38,914 nt of DNA from NCBI GenBank assembly GCA_018500105.2, contig JAHBAL020000288.1, positions 1 through 38,914 on the forward strand, in the 5' to 3' direction. This DNA is from Anaerolineae bacterium (lineage in GTDB: Bacteria; Chloroflexota; Anaerolineae; J036; Brachytrichaceae). The notes below the pieces were generated by a model. That model was given only the letters and a program-made list of their open reading frames with translations, was not told where the DNA came from and made no database searches. Positions 16,846 to 25,120 of the stretch are shown one piece after another; within the stretch, counting starts at the first letter, position 1; every line of letters starts with the position of its first letter. Made by a program: the position numbers and the translations under genes.

Positions 16846-18888
16846 GTGAACGCCTTTATCAGCCCCACTGGCAGCATCCAATTGCTGACCTTGCCTTTTT
16901 ATGTAGAACTTGCCCTCATCATCCCTATCGGTTTGCTGTTTTATCTTGCGCCAGCCTATGCTTTGCTCGATGCGTTTGCGGGGCGGGCCTTGCGCCAAGC
17001 CGAATTTACGCTGGCTGAGCGCGTGTCGTTGGCGTTGGGGTTTGGCGCGGCGCTGCCGCCGTTGTGGGTGGAATTGACCAGTGCGGTGGGGCTGCGCTGG
17101 TCGCCCTTGTTGGCATGGGTGTATGTGGGCAGCGGGGCGGTTTATGTGGCTTGGCGGTTTGTTCGACACTGGCGAACCCGCGCTCGCCCGATTGCCATTG
17201 ACACACCTGCGCTAATGTTGGCGATATTGATGCTGGTGGCGCTGGCGGGCCGCATGTGGGCCATTCGTGATTTGCCGGTCGGTTTGCTCGGCGATGCCTA
17301 TCATCACACCATGATGGCGCAACTGATCGCCGAAAATGGCGGCTTGTTCAAAAATTGGCTGCCCTATGCCGATCTTGGGACGTTCACCTATCATTTCGGT
17401 TTTCACGCCAACGCCGCTATGCTGACTTGGCTGACCAGTCTTGAAACACCGCGCACAGTGTTATTTGCCGGTCAATGGATGAACACGCTGGCTGTGCCGT
17501 TGGCCTTTTTGCTCACCTCGCGCCTCATCAAGCTCAGTCAGCCAACCCAGACCCAATTCGCCGCCCTTGCTGGTCTCATTGCCGCCGCCCTGACTGGTTT
17601 TTACAATTTATATCCGGGCTTTGTCGTCAACATGGGCCGCTACACCCAATTGACCGGCCAAAATGTCTTAGCCATCGCACTTGTGCTGACAATTGAAAAT
17701 TTAAAATTTAAAATGGAAAATGGAAAATGGCTGCCTTCAATTTTAAATTTTAAATTTTTAATTTTAAATTCTATTTCATTGGCGTGTTTGTTCCAAACCC
17801 ACTACTTGGTGACCGCATTTGCGGGCATGTTTGTGGGGTTGTTGGTGTTGATGGCGCTATTGCGGGCCAAAACTTGGCGACATCAATTCGTGGTGCTGCT
17901 TGTGATGGGCGGCATTGGCCTGCTGGCGTTGCTCTTGGCTGCGCCTTGGCTGATTAACGTCAGCAGCGGTTTTTTACTGCGCAACGCTAGTGGCTATGTT
18001 GCCCCAAACGATGGCGAAGAGGTTCGGCAAGTGGTGGCGCAAGCGGCGATACTTGCGCCCATCGTGCCCCATTTTCTAAAAGCGCCAATTTTATGGCTGG
18101 CAGCGGCGGGCGCACTCATCGCCGTGCGGCGGCGGGCGTGGCTGTTGGCAATGCCGGTGCTATGGTCGGCGGCGCTGGTGCTCATCGTCGTGCCATACTT
18201 GCTTGGCTTGCCCGGCGCGGGCATTATTGACTATCTTACGGCATTCAGCGTCCTTTATCTCACGCTTATCCCGCTGGCGGCTTACACATTGGGAAATTTA
18301 AAATTTAAAATTGAAAATTTAAAATTATTTCCAATTTTAAATTTTGCCCTGCTGGTCTTGGCGGCGTGGGGCAGCACGTGGCAGGCCAATATCGTCGAGC
18401 CAGAGCGCCAAATTTACAATTGGGCCGATCATCGGGCTATGTTGTGGATACGCCAAAACACGCCGCCGGATGCGCGATTTTTTGTGAATGGCTTTCCGGC
18501 ATATGGCGGCTCGTTGATCGCTGGCAGCGATGCTGGCTGGTGGATTCCGCTTGTCACCCAGCGCAAAAGCACGCTGCCGCCGTTGACCTACGGCAGCGAG
18601 CGCGGCATGAATAACGAAGATTTGTTTGCGCGAGTCAACCCACTCTATCAGCAGTTGCGCGGGCGACGCTTGCCCGACACCACACCGGTTTCGCTTGATC
18701 TGACCACACCGACGGCGCTCGATTTGTTGCGCAAAGCCGGTGTGACGCATATTTACAGCGGCGCAAAACCTTTCCCCCCGCCCAACGGGGCGGACCGTGT
18801 TAATCTTGAGCTATTGCGGCGTCACCCCGCGTTTAAGTTGCTTTATGCCGAGGGTGGTGCTGAGGTGTATGAGTTGAGTAGTCAGTAG
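16846..18888 (+). CDS. Large polytopic membrane protein, GT-C glycosyltransferase-like
   Basis: A 680-residue protein with about twelve hydrophobic segments in the first 500 residues and a soluble C-terminal region. The first large loop contains LLGDAYHHTMMAQLI (D150), and a second loop has YHFGFHANAAML, the acidic/His arrangement of GT-C transferases of the ArnT/PMT type that use polyprenyl-phosphate sugars. This fit is moderate, so polymerase or a protein of another fold remain possible. Two AT-rich heptamer hairpins (17698-17756 and 18300-18345) are translated in frame as Leu/Lys/Phe/Asn-rich segments at about residues 282-309 and 484-500. The last codons (SSQ and the stop) come from hairpin H6. 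The GTG start follows a TATAAT box by 9 bases. Confidence 0.62.
   Translation: MNAFISPTGSIQLLTLPFYVELALIIPIGLLFYLAPAYALLDAFAGRALRQAEFTLAERVSLALGFGAALPPLWVELTSAVGLRWSPLLAWVYVGSGAVYVAWRFVRHWRTRARPIAIDTPALMLAILMLVALAGRMWAIRDLPVGLLGDAYHHTMMAQLIAENGGLFKNWLPYADLGTFTYHFGFHANAAMLTWLTSLETPRTVLFAGQWMNTLAVPLAFLLTSRLIKLSQPTQTQFAALAGLIAAALTGFYNLYPGFVVNMGRYTQLTGQNVLAIALVLTIENLKFKMENGKWLPSILNFKFLILNSISLACLFQTHYLVTAFAGMFVGLLVLMALLRAKTWRHQFVVLLVMGGIGLLALLLAAPWLINVSSGFLLRNASGYVAPNDGEEVRQVVAQAAILAPIVPHFLKAPILWLAAAGALIAVRRRAWLLAMPVLWSAALVLIVVPYLLGLPGAGIIDYLTAFSVLYLTLIPLAAYTLGNLKFKIENLKLFPILNFALLVLAAWGSTWQANIVEPERQIYNWADHRAMLWIRQNTPPDARFFVNGFPAYGGSLIAGSDAGWWIPLVTQRKSTLPPLTYGSERGMNNEDLFARVNPLYQQLRGRRLPDTTPVSLDLTTPTALDLLRKAGVTHIYSGAKPFPPPNGADRVNLELLRRHPAFKLLYAEGGAEVYELSSQ
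17691..17775. repeat. Heptamer-word hairpin H4 inside a coding region (AAATTTA words)
   Basis: Perfect 17-base arms at 17698-17714 and 17740-17756 made of AAATTTA words, in strongly GC-rich surroundings. It is translated in frame in the membrane-protein gene as residues such as NLKFKMENGK and SILNFKFLILN. Confidence 0.85.
18292..18346. repeat. Heptamer-word hairpin H5 inside a coding region (AAATTTA words)
   Basis: The same AAATTTA word as H4, with 14-base perfect arms at 18300-18313 and 18332-18345. It is again in frame, giving NLKFKIENLKLFPILNF. Two copies of one word in one gene suggest local spreading. Confidence 0.82.
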
Positions 18889-19013
18889 TCAGATAGAAGA
18901 ATCAAGAACCAAGAACCAAGAATCAAGAATTAAGATGGAATATGAGTAGTAAGCACTTACAATACTCATCTGACTACTGATTACTGACTACTGTCTACTG
19001 TCTGCTGACTACT
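18877..19013. repeat. Heptamer-word hairpin H6 (AGTAGTC and AGAACCA words)
   Basis: The left arm (from 18877) holds AGTAGTC words, followed by AGAATCA/AGAACCA words, an inner small hairpin, and a right arm of CTACTGA/TTACTGA/CTACTGT words to 19013. The outermost 17-base arms (18877-18893 and 18969-18985) pair with one G-T-type mismatch. The stop codon of the upstream gene (18886-18888) lies in the left arm. Confidence 0.85.
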
Positions 19014-19022
19014 TGTAATAAT

Positions 19023-20213
19023 ATGAAAATCGCAGTTATCGGCCCCACTTATCCCTTTCGCGGGGGCATTGCACATTACACCACGTTGCTGGTGAAGCAT
19101 TTGCGCGAGCGCCACGAGGTGCGATTTATTTCGTATCTCAAGCAATACCCCAAATGGCTTTTTCCGGGCAACACCGCGCTCGATCCGTCGTCGAAATCTG
19201 ACGTGCTGCAAGTGCAATGTGATCGGGTTTTAGAGCCGCTCAACCCGTTGTCGTGGTGGCGAACGTATCAGATCATCAAAAAGGATCGCCCCGATTTGCT
19301 GTTGTTGCAATGGTGGACACCGTTTTGGTCGCCGATGTTGTTTTTGCTCACGCGCCTCATTCAGCGCACCGCCAGCCTCGCCGACATGCACGTTTTGTTC
19401 ATTTGTCATCATCTCATCCCGCCCGATGGTGGCGTGTTGGATTGGTTTTTGGCGCGGCGCATTTTGTGGCGCGGCGATTCTTTCATCGTGATGAGTGAAG
19501 AAGATTTCGCGTTGTTGCGGCGGGCCTTGCCGCAAGCCCGCATCAAAGGCACAGCATTGCCGCCTTTTGACGTGTTTAACCGCACACCTATGCCCAGCGC
19601 CGACGCTCGCGCCAAGCTCAATTTGGCCCCTGATGATGAAGTATTGCTGTTTTTTGGCTTCATTCGCCGTTACAAAGGCTTGCGCTATTTGCTCGAAGCG
19701 TTGCCGCACATTCGCCAGTCGCGCCCGGTCAAGCTGATTGTGGCGGGCGAATTTTGGGAGGATGAGCGCCCATACCGTGAATTGGTGCAGCAATTGGGCG
19801 TGCAAGATGCGGTTCAGTTTTACAGCAACTATATCCCCAACGAAGAAATTTCGCTGTATTTCAGCGCCGCCGATGTGGTGGTGATGCCGTATTTGGAGGC
19901 CACCCAAAGCGGCATTGCCCAACTTGCCATCAGTTTCGAGAAGCCCATGATCGCCACTTCGGTCGGCGGGATGCCCGAAGCCATTCACCACAATTCGACC
20001 GGGCTGATCGTGCCGCCCGCCAATAGTGCCGCGCTGGCGGAAGCGGTGCTGCAATTCTTCGCCAATGATTTGGCTGAGCCATTCGCACACGCCATCCGCG
20101 CCGACAAAACCAGCTCGTCGTGGCAGCCGCTCATCGCCTTGGTTGAGGAGCTAACTGCGATGGGCCGCAACGACATGTCTGACCCAAAGGCTAAATCACC
20201 TAGAGTGTTGTGA
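19023..20213 (+). CDS. Glycosyltransferase family 4
   Basis: A 396-residue GT-B fold glycosyltransferase. The N-domain starts MKIAVIGPTYPFRGGIAHYTTLLVKHL, with the Gly-rich acceptor loop seen here as FRGGIAHYT. The C-domain has LLFFGFIRRYKGLRYLLEAL and ATQSGIAQLAISFEKPMIATS followed by VGGMPEAI. In the usual E-x7-E donor motif the second position is Gln rather than Glu, as in the ATQSG subgroup. It is cytoplasmic or peripheral to the membrane and transfers a sugar from a nucleotide donor in polysaccharide assembly. Hairpins H6 and H7 occupy the gaps on both sides, and no ribosome site precedes the ATG. Confidence 0.82.
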   Translation: MKIAVIGPTYPFRGGIAHYTTLLVKHLRERHEVRFISYLKQYPKWLFPGNTALDPSSKSDVLQVQCDRVLEPLNPLSWWRTYQIIKKDRPDLLLLQWWTPFWSPMLFLLTRLIQRTASLADMHVLFICHHLIPPDGGVLDWFLARRILWRGDSFIVMSEEDFALLRRALPQARIKGTALPPFDVFNRTPMPSADARAKLNLAPDDEVLLFFGFIRRYKGLRYLLEALPHIRQSRPVKLIVAGEFWEDERPYRELVQQLGVQDAVQFYSNYIPNEEISLYFSAADVVVMPYLEATQSGIAQLAISFEKPMIATSVGGMPEAIHHNSTGLIVPPANSAALAEAVLQFFANDLAEPFAHAIRADKTSSSWQPLIALVEELTAMGRNDMSDPKAKSPRVL

Positions 20214-20227
20214 GAGTGACAAGTAGC

Positions 20228-20316
20228 AAGTGCTAAGTGCTAAGTGCTTACTTATCGCCAAGCACTCAGGACTTAACACTTAACACTCAGGACTTAGCAC
20301 TTAGCACTTAGCACTT
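20228..20316. repeat. Heptamer-word hairpin H7 (ACTTAGC words), terminator-like
   Basis: Perfect 20-base arms at 20228-20247 and 20297-20316. The right side consists of consecutive 7-base words: ACTTAAC twice, ACTCAGG, then ACTTAGC three times. It is followed at once by TTTATT on the plus strand, so it could act as an intrinsic terminator after the GT4 gene. Confidence 0.88.
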
Positions 20317-20325
20317 TTTATTCTG

Positions 20326-22329
20326 ATGCGTTTCGTTTTCCTTTGCACCTCCAGCATCGAAGATGCCTCGCCGCAAGGCCGCTGGCTGCCCATTGCTTGT
20401 GAACTGACGAACGGTGGGCATGAGGTGCATGTGCTGATGTTGCACCCGATGTTTGATCAACTGGCCGCCAAGCAGGTGGTGTTGAACGCGGCGGGCACGC
20501 TGGTGGCTCAACACGTTGGGCAAATGCACGTTTATGGCAAGCCCGGCAGCCGGCGATATTTCGGGCCGTTGCAATTGCTCGGCATCACTGCCCGCGCCAC
20601 CTTCGCGCTGGCGCGTCATGCCATTGCGCTTAAGCCTGATGTTATTCAAGTGTGCAAGCCGCAGCCGATGAACGGGTTGGCGGGCTTAATCGCGGCGCGT
20701 TGGCTTAATCGCCCTTTGCACGTGGATTGCGATGATTATGAGGCCGAGTCGAACCGTTTTAGCAGCGCATGGCAGAAAAAGCTGGTGCAATTTTTTGAGG
20801 ATCGTTTGCCGTGCTTGGCACGGGCCATCACCGTCAACACGCGCTTTTTGTTCAATCGCTATCGCTCGCTCGGCATCCCTGCCGAAAAAATGACGTATGT
20901 GCCAAACGGCATCGCAGCCAATCCCCAGCCCCCAATCGCCAATCGCCAATTCCCAATCTCTAAAATTGTTTATGTTGGCACAATGAGCAAAATCTCGCAC
21001 GGAACCGATTTGCTCATCGAGGCATTTGCCTTGCTACGCCGCCAATTTGCCGATGTGCGGCTGGTGATGGTTGGCGATGGCGACGACCGCCCGGCATTGG
21101 TGGCACAGGCCCAAACCTTGGGCATTGGTGCGGCGATTGATTGGGTAGGGCGTGTGCCATTTGCCCAGACGCAGGCGTATTACGCCGATGCCATTTGTTC
21201 GGTTGACCCCGTATTTGATCGGCCTGTGATGGGCGCACGCTCGCCGCTCAAGATTGTCGAGAGTTTGGCGTGTGGCACACCTGTCGTGACTGGCGATGTG
21301 GGCGATCGGCGCGAAACGCTACTGGGAGGCCAGCCGTGCGGGGTGTTGGTCGCGCCGGGTAATGCCCAAGCCCTTGCCGATGGCTTTGCCACGCTATTGG
21401 GTGACGCAAACTTGCGGGCCGAGATGGCGCACAATGCCCCATTACGCGCCCGCGAATTTGATTGGGCAGCTCTGGCGCAACGCTGGGCGGGGCAATATCC
21501 GCCCAACGGTAGGCTGTGGGGGCAAAACAAACCCCATGCTGCCATTGTGCATCTCTTTTATCTTGACCTTGCAGCAGAGTTACTGGGCGCGTTGTTGCCT
21601 CTGCAAGCCCAGCTCGATATTTATGTCACGGTTCCCGAAAAAGCGGCGGCACAATTTGAGGCGAGCATCTTGGCACTTTGCCCAGCGGCGCGGGTGTTGC
21701 CAGTGGCAAATCGCGGGCGCGACATTTTGCCATTTATGATGGTGTTGACGCAGATTCAGCATTTGAATTATGGCTTTATTTTGAAATTGCACAGCAAAAA
21801 GTCAAAGCATTTGGCGGATGGGGCACGTTGGCGCAATGAGGTAGTGGGCGGTTTGACCGATGACGCCGACAAATTGCTGGCTTATATCACCGAGCCGACC
21901 CATCGGGTGGCGTTGGTCGCCCCGCGTGGGCATATTGTGGATGGCAAAAAGTATGTGGGCGGGAATTTGGCGCGAATGCGGGCGCTGCTGGCCTTGTATG
22001 GCATCGCCCTTGATGATGCGCATATCCCCGCTTTTCCAGCGGGGTCCATGTATTGGATTCGCAAAGATGTGGCGGATTTGCTGCTGAAGCTATCGCCTGA
22101 GTCTTTTGAGCCAGAGCGCGGGCAAATTGATGTGACTTTGGCCCATGCGATTGAGCGCATTGTGCTGGCGCTGGCGGTCAAAGATGGCAGTCGCGCCATT
22201 TACCCCAATTTGCTTGATTATCAGCACGAAGTCAATCAAAATTATGAGTTTGCTCATGACAGCGCCAACACGCCACCTGTGAAGCGCAGCCGGTGGCAAA
22301 AAATAGTGCGGTGGTTGGGAGGGAGGTGA
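20326..22329 (+). CDS. Fusion of GT4 glycosyltransferase and RgpF-like (rhamnan synthesis F) domain
   Basis: A 667-residue two-domain protein. Residues 1 to about 385 are a GT4 (N-domain MRFVFLCTSSIEDASPQG; C-domain IVYVGTMSKISHGTDLLIEA, DWVGRVPF, and PLKIVESLACGTPVVTGDVG, with the donor Glu). From about residue 400 it resembles RgpF: HAAIVHLFYLDLAAELL, LPVANRGRDILPFM and ILKLHSKKS are characteristic, as is FPAGSMYWIRKD. RgpF-type domains add or link rhamnose-rich chains, so the fusion may add two consecutive sugars. A heptamer-word tract (20930-20960) is translated at about residues 200-212 as PPIANRQFPI in the linker between the two Rossmann lobes. The next gene starts after a repeat-filled gap. 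Confidence 0.8.
   Translation: MRFVFLCTSSIEDASPQGRWLPIACELTNGGHEVHVLMLHPMFDQLAAKQVVLNAAGTLVAQHVGQMHVYGKPGSRRYFGPLQLLGITARATFALARHAIALKPDVIQVCKPQPMNGLAGLIAARWLNRPLHVDCDDYEAESNRFSSAWQKKLVQFFEDRLPCLARAITVNTRFLFNRYRSLGIPAEKMTYVPNGIAANPQPPIANRQFPISKIVYVGTMSKISHGTDLLIEAFALLRRQFADVRLVMVGDGDDRPALVAQAQTLGIGAAIDWVGRVPFAQTQAYYADAICSVDPVFDRPVMGARSPLKIVESLACGTPVVTGDVGDRRETLLGGQPCGVLVAPGNAQALADGFATLLGDANLRAEMAHNAPLRAREFDWAALAQRWAGQYPPNGRLWGQNKPHAAIVHLFYLDLAAELLGALLPLQAQLDIYVTVPEKAAAQFEASILALCPAARVLPVANRGRDILPFMMVLTQIQHLNYGFILKLHSKKSKHLADGARWRNEVVGGLTDDADKLLAYITEPTHRVALVAPRGHIVDGKKYVGGNLARMRALLALYGIALDDAHIPAFPAGSMYWIRKDVADLLLKLSPESFEPERGQIDVTLAHAIERIVLALAVKDGSRAIYPNLLDYQHEVNQNYEFAHDSANTPPVKRSRWQKIVRWLGGR
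20930..20960. repeat. Heptamer-word repeat H8 inside a coding region (AATCGCC words)
   Basis: Words CAATCGC CAATCGC CAATTCC CAATC repeat every 7 bases, with no opposite arm. The tract is in frame in the linker of the GT4 half, so it is tolerated as added residues. Confidence 0.65.
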
Positions 22330-22332
22330 GTG

Positions 22333-22462
22333 GCAGAGTTGCAGGTTGCAGAGTTGCAGGTTGCAAGGTTGCAGGTTACAAGGTTGCAGGTTGCAGAGTT
22401 GCAGGGGGCAAAACTGACACTTTGCAACTTTGCAACCTGCAACCTGCAACCTGCAACTTGCC
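22333..22462. repeat. Heptamer-word hairpin H9 (GTTGCAG words)
   Basis: The left arm (22333-22406) has GTTGCAG/GTTGCAA words in mixed 7- and 8-base steps. The right arm (22421-22462) has CTGCAAC words, its reverse complement, so many pairing registers exist. It starts 3 bases after a stop codon and fills most of the gap before the FkbM gene. An open frame runs through it, producing a spurious LQVAELQV-like N-terminus. Confidence 0.9.
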
Positions 22463-22487
22463 CGCCCCCTCCCACTTTGACTATAAT
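22458..22487 (+). promoter_or_regulatory. Candidate promoter giving a near-leaderless FkbM transcript
   Basis: TTGCCC (22458-22463) and a perfect TATAAT (22482-22487) are 18 bases apart. The TATAAT ends 10 bases before the ATG at 22498, and there is no ribosome site, so RNA would start at or a few bases before the ATG. Confidence 0.5.
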
Positions 22488-22497
22488 TTCAACGTTT

Positions 22498-23349
22498 ATG
22501 TTAAAGCGTCTTATTCATTACATTCAGGTCATCCGCGAACACTATCGCACTAGTCCACAATCTCTCGAAGATCAGTTGTATGAGGGTTTGATTGAACGCG
22601 GCGACGTGGTGTATGACATTGGCGCAAACTATGGCTCGGTGGCGCTATATATGGCGCACTTGACCGGCCCGACTGGGCGCGTATATGCGTTTGAACCGAT
22701 TCCGACCACTTACCAAAAATTATGCCGCAATTTGCGTTACGATTTTCGTCTGAACAAGGCCAAGATCACCCCATTACAACTGGGTGTGTCTGATGCCAAT
22801 CAGATGGCGGTGTTCAATTTGCCGGGCGAGGCCAATCAGTCTGCCTCGTTAGCGCGGGCTGAAGAATGGCAGCAGGCGTTGGGGATGGGCGCACAGACGC
22901 ACACATTTGAGTGCCGATGCATGACGCTCGACAGCCTGATCGAATCGGGCGAGGCTGCGCCGCCAAATGTGATTAAGATTGACGTGGAAGGAGCCGAATT
23001 ACTGGCATTACGTGGGGCGGGTAATCTGCTCAAATCGCCCAAGCCACCGCTCATGTTGATTGAAGTTTTCGCGCCTTGGGAGCGTGCCTTTGGTTATACC
23101 CCTTGGGCTGTGTTTGAATTGCTTTTGGCGGCAGGGTATCGCATCGTGTATGTTTGCCCCGATGGCTTGCGCGATTTTTCGCCCACCGCCGAAAAACCTG
23201 CACCACCCGAATATGAACACGGCTACAATATTATTGCGTATGTGCCGGGCAAACACGATGGGCGAATGGCTAGCTTGCGACCATTATTTGCGGGTCGCAG
23301 CGCTGCGCGTCTGCTGCCCATGTCGCCTGCGCCGATGCCGAATAAGTAG
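22498..23349 (+). CDS. FkbM-family methyltransferase
   Basis: A 283-residue class I methyltransferase of the FkbM type, which O-methylates sugars or small molecules. Motif I is VVYDIGANYGSVALYMA, the strand-2 acidic end is VYAFEPIPTTY, and the family-specific IKIDVEGAELLALRGA follows with the Asp and Glu expected for metal or substrate binding. The start at 22498 (MLKRLIHYI) gives a normal family length. The open frame extends 56 codons upstream through hairpin H9 but that part is repeat-encoded. A perfect TATAAT lies 10 bases before the ATG. The stop TAG is supplied by hairpin H10. It sits between a GT4-RgpF fusion and a flippase. Confidence 0.86.
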   Translation: MLKRLIHYIQVIREHYRTSPQSLEDQLYEGLIERGDVVYDIGANYGSVALYMAHLTGPTGRVYAFEPIPTTYQKLCRNLRYDFRLNKAKITPLQLGVSDANQMAVFNLPGEANQSASLARAEEWQQALGMGAQTHTFECRCMTLDSLIESGEAAPPNVIKIDVEGAELLALRGAGNLLKSPKPPLMLIEVFAPWERAFGYTPWAVFELLLAAGYRIVYVCPDGLRDFSPTAEKPAPPEYEHGYNIIAYVPGKHDGRMASLRPLFAGRSAARLLPMSPAPMPNK

Positions 23350-23439
23350 TCAGTAATCAGTAGTCAGTAATCAGCTAGGAGAATCAAGAACCAAGAACCA
23401 AGAAATTAGGACTAATCTGGCTGCTGACTACTGACTACT
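23345..23439. repeat. Heptamer-word hairpin H10 (AGTAGTC and AGAACCA words)
   Basis: AGTAGTC/AGTAATC words on the left, AAGAACC words in the middle, and CTGACTA words on the right. Arms 23359-23375 and 23423-23439 pair over 17 bases with one G-T-type mismatch. It shares both word types with H6, 4.5 kb away. The FkbM stop codon (23347-23349) lies in its left end. Confidence 0.85.
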
Positions 23440-23452
23440 CCCCAACCAACCT

Positions 23453-25120
23453 ATGTTGCAATACTGGCTAAACCTCATTCTGAATCGCACACAACCGATG
23501 TCGGAGGGGCATCGCCGCTACCAGCGTATTGGGCAGGCCATTGTGACTGGCTTCTTGGGCAAGGGGGTTCTGGTGCTGGTCAATTTAATCGCCGTGCGTT
23601 GGGTGCTGGGTTACTTGGGGGCCGAGCGATACGGCGCTTGGATGACGATCAGCAGTTTGCTGGCGTGGATCGCGATTGCCGATTTTGGTCTGGGCAACGG
23701 CCTCATCACCTCACTATCAGAGGCGTATGCGCACGGGCGGCGCGATGCAGCCCAACGCATTGTGGCGACCGCTTTTTGGTTGTTGACGATGATTGCGGTG
23801 GTGTTGTGGCTTGTTTTAGGCGGTGTCGCCTTGCTAATAGATTGGGGCTGGGTGCTCAATGTGCGCTCATTTGATGCCCAAGCCGAAGTGAATTTGGCCG
23901 TATTTGTCGCGCTATTTATCACGCTTTTGGGGCTGCCTATGTCCATCATCGAGCGAATTTACCGCGCTCACCAAGAGGGCGCGAGTGCCAACTATTGGTC
24001 GGCCTTGGGTAGTGTGCTTAGCCTGATCGCCTTGATGATTGCCACCAGTTTGCGCGGCGACCTCATGTGGCTGATCGTGGCATTTTCGGGCATGGCGCTG
24101 GCGGTGCAAATCGGCTCGGCGTTATGGCTGTTTGGCTGGCACATGCCTTGGTTGCGCCCCACATTGGCCGTAGCCGATATGACCCAATCGCGTGGCATTG
24201 TCACCACCAGTTTGCAATTGTTCATTTTGCAAATTGCCGCGCTGGTCATTTTGCAAACCGACAACCTCATCATTGCACGGCTATTGGGGGCCGAAGCGGT
24301 AACCCCGTATAGCGTGACATGGCGCTTGTTCAATTACGCCTCGTTGCTGATGGCATTTACTGCGCCAGTGCTGTGGCCGGCCTATGCCGAGGCAAATGCG
24401 CGGGGGGATGTGGCATGGATGCGTCGCGCATTTTTGCGCAGCAGCAGCACCAATATTGCGATCACAGCGGGGTTGTCGTTGTTTTTGGTCATCATCGGGC
24501 AATGGTTTGTCCGAATTTGGACCGGCAGCGAAGCAGCGGTGGCCCCATTTTGGGTGTTTGTGGGCATGGCGGTGTGGAATACCATTAGCGTGGTGACAAC
24601 GGCGACCTTTACCTTTTTGGGCAGCCTCGACCGCTTGCGTGGGCCGGTGGTCTATGGCATTTTGTCTGCCATTGCTAACCTCATCTTCTCCATCATTTTT
24701 GCCCAATGGTATGGCATTACGGGCGTCATTTGGGCAACTGTGCTGGCGTATGCGCTGTTTAACTTGGCCCCGTCTGTGGTTGAGGTGGCGCAAATTTTGC
24801 GCACGCCCGTTGCCACATCTGCCCAAACCACTACTAACCCCGCCGAGACCGATGCCGAAGACGAGCCGCCTTTTGACGACGTGGATGTCGTTAAAGCTGC
24901 CCGTTTTAGCGAGGAATGGCGCGAACCGAGTTTTGCGCCCGATGCCCAAGCTGCGCCCTTTGCCAAGCGCGTATCGCCACGAGCGGCGACATGGCTGTCG
25001 CGATTTCGCACGCAATCTGCCAAAAATGAAGCGCCTGTGCCAGTCATTGACGCTATCCCGCCAAACATTGTGTTGCGGCAGCCTGCCTCCCGCACGGATA
25101 AGAAAGTTGATAGTGGATAG
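23453..25120 (+). CDS. Oligosaccharide flippase (Wzx/MATE-like)
   Basis: A 555-residue polytopic membrane protein with about 12-14 hydrophobic helices over roughly residues 28-450. The first two contain GKGVLVLVNLIAVRWVLGYL and LGAERYGAWMTISSLLAWIA, and ADFGLGNGLITSLSEAYAHG follows. This is the polysaccharide biosynthesis/oligosaccharide flippase signature that begins Wzx-type transporters, which move lipid-linked repeat units across the cytoplasmic membrane. A hydrophilic acidic C-terminal tail of about 105 residues (from near residue 450) is unusual and its role is unknown. The last residues VDSG and the stop come from hairpin H11. It closes the plus-strand run and is convergent with argJ. 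Confidence 0.84.
   Translation: MLQYWLNLILNRTQPMSEGHRRYQRIGQAIVTGFLGKGVLVLVNLIAVRWVLGYLGAERYGAWMTISSLLAWIAIADFGLGNGLITSLSEAYAHGRRDAAQRIVATAFWLLTMIAVVLWLVLGGVALLIDWGWVLNVRSFDAQAEVNLAVFVALFITLLGLPMSIIERIYRAHQEGASANYWSALGSVLSLIALMIATSLRGDLMWLIVAFSGMALAVQIGSALWLFGWHMPWLRPTLAVADMTQSRGIVTTSLQLFILQIAALVILQTDNLIIARLLGAEAVTPYSVTWRLFNYASLLMAFTAPVLWPAYAEANARGDVAWMRRAFLRSSSTNIAITAGLSLFLVIIGQWFVRIWTGSEAAVAPFWVFVGMAVWNTISVVTTATFTFLGSLDRLRGPVVYGILSAIANLIFSIIFAQWYGITGVIWATVLAYALFNLAPSVVEVAQILRTPVATSAQTTTNPAETDAEDEPPFDDVDVVKAARFSEEWREPSFAPDAQAAPFAKRVSPRAATWLSRFRTQSAKNEAPVPVIDAIPPNIVLRQPASRTDKKVDSG

Noticed and set aside
22330-22497. An open frame continuing upstream of FkbM with LQVAELQV-like residues, suggesting a coiled-coil N-terminus
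   Set aside because: It is the translation of the GTTGCAG repeat hairpin. The family start is MLKRLIHYI at 22498, preceded by a TATAAT box.
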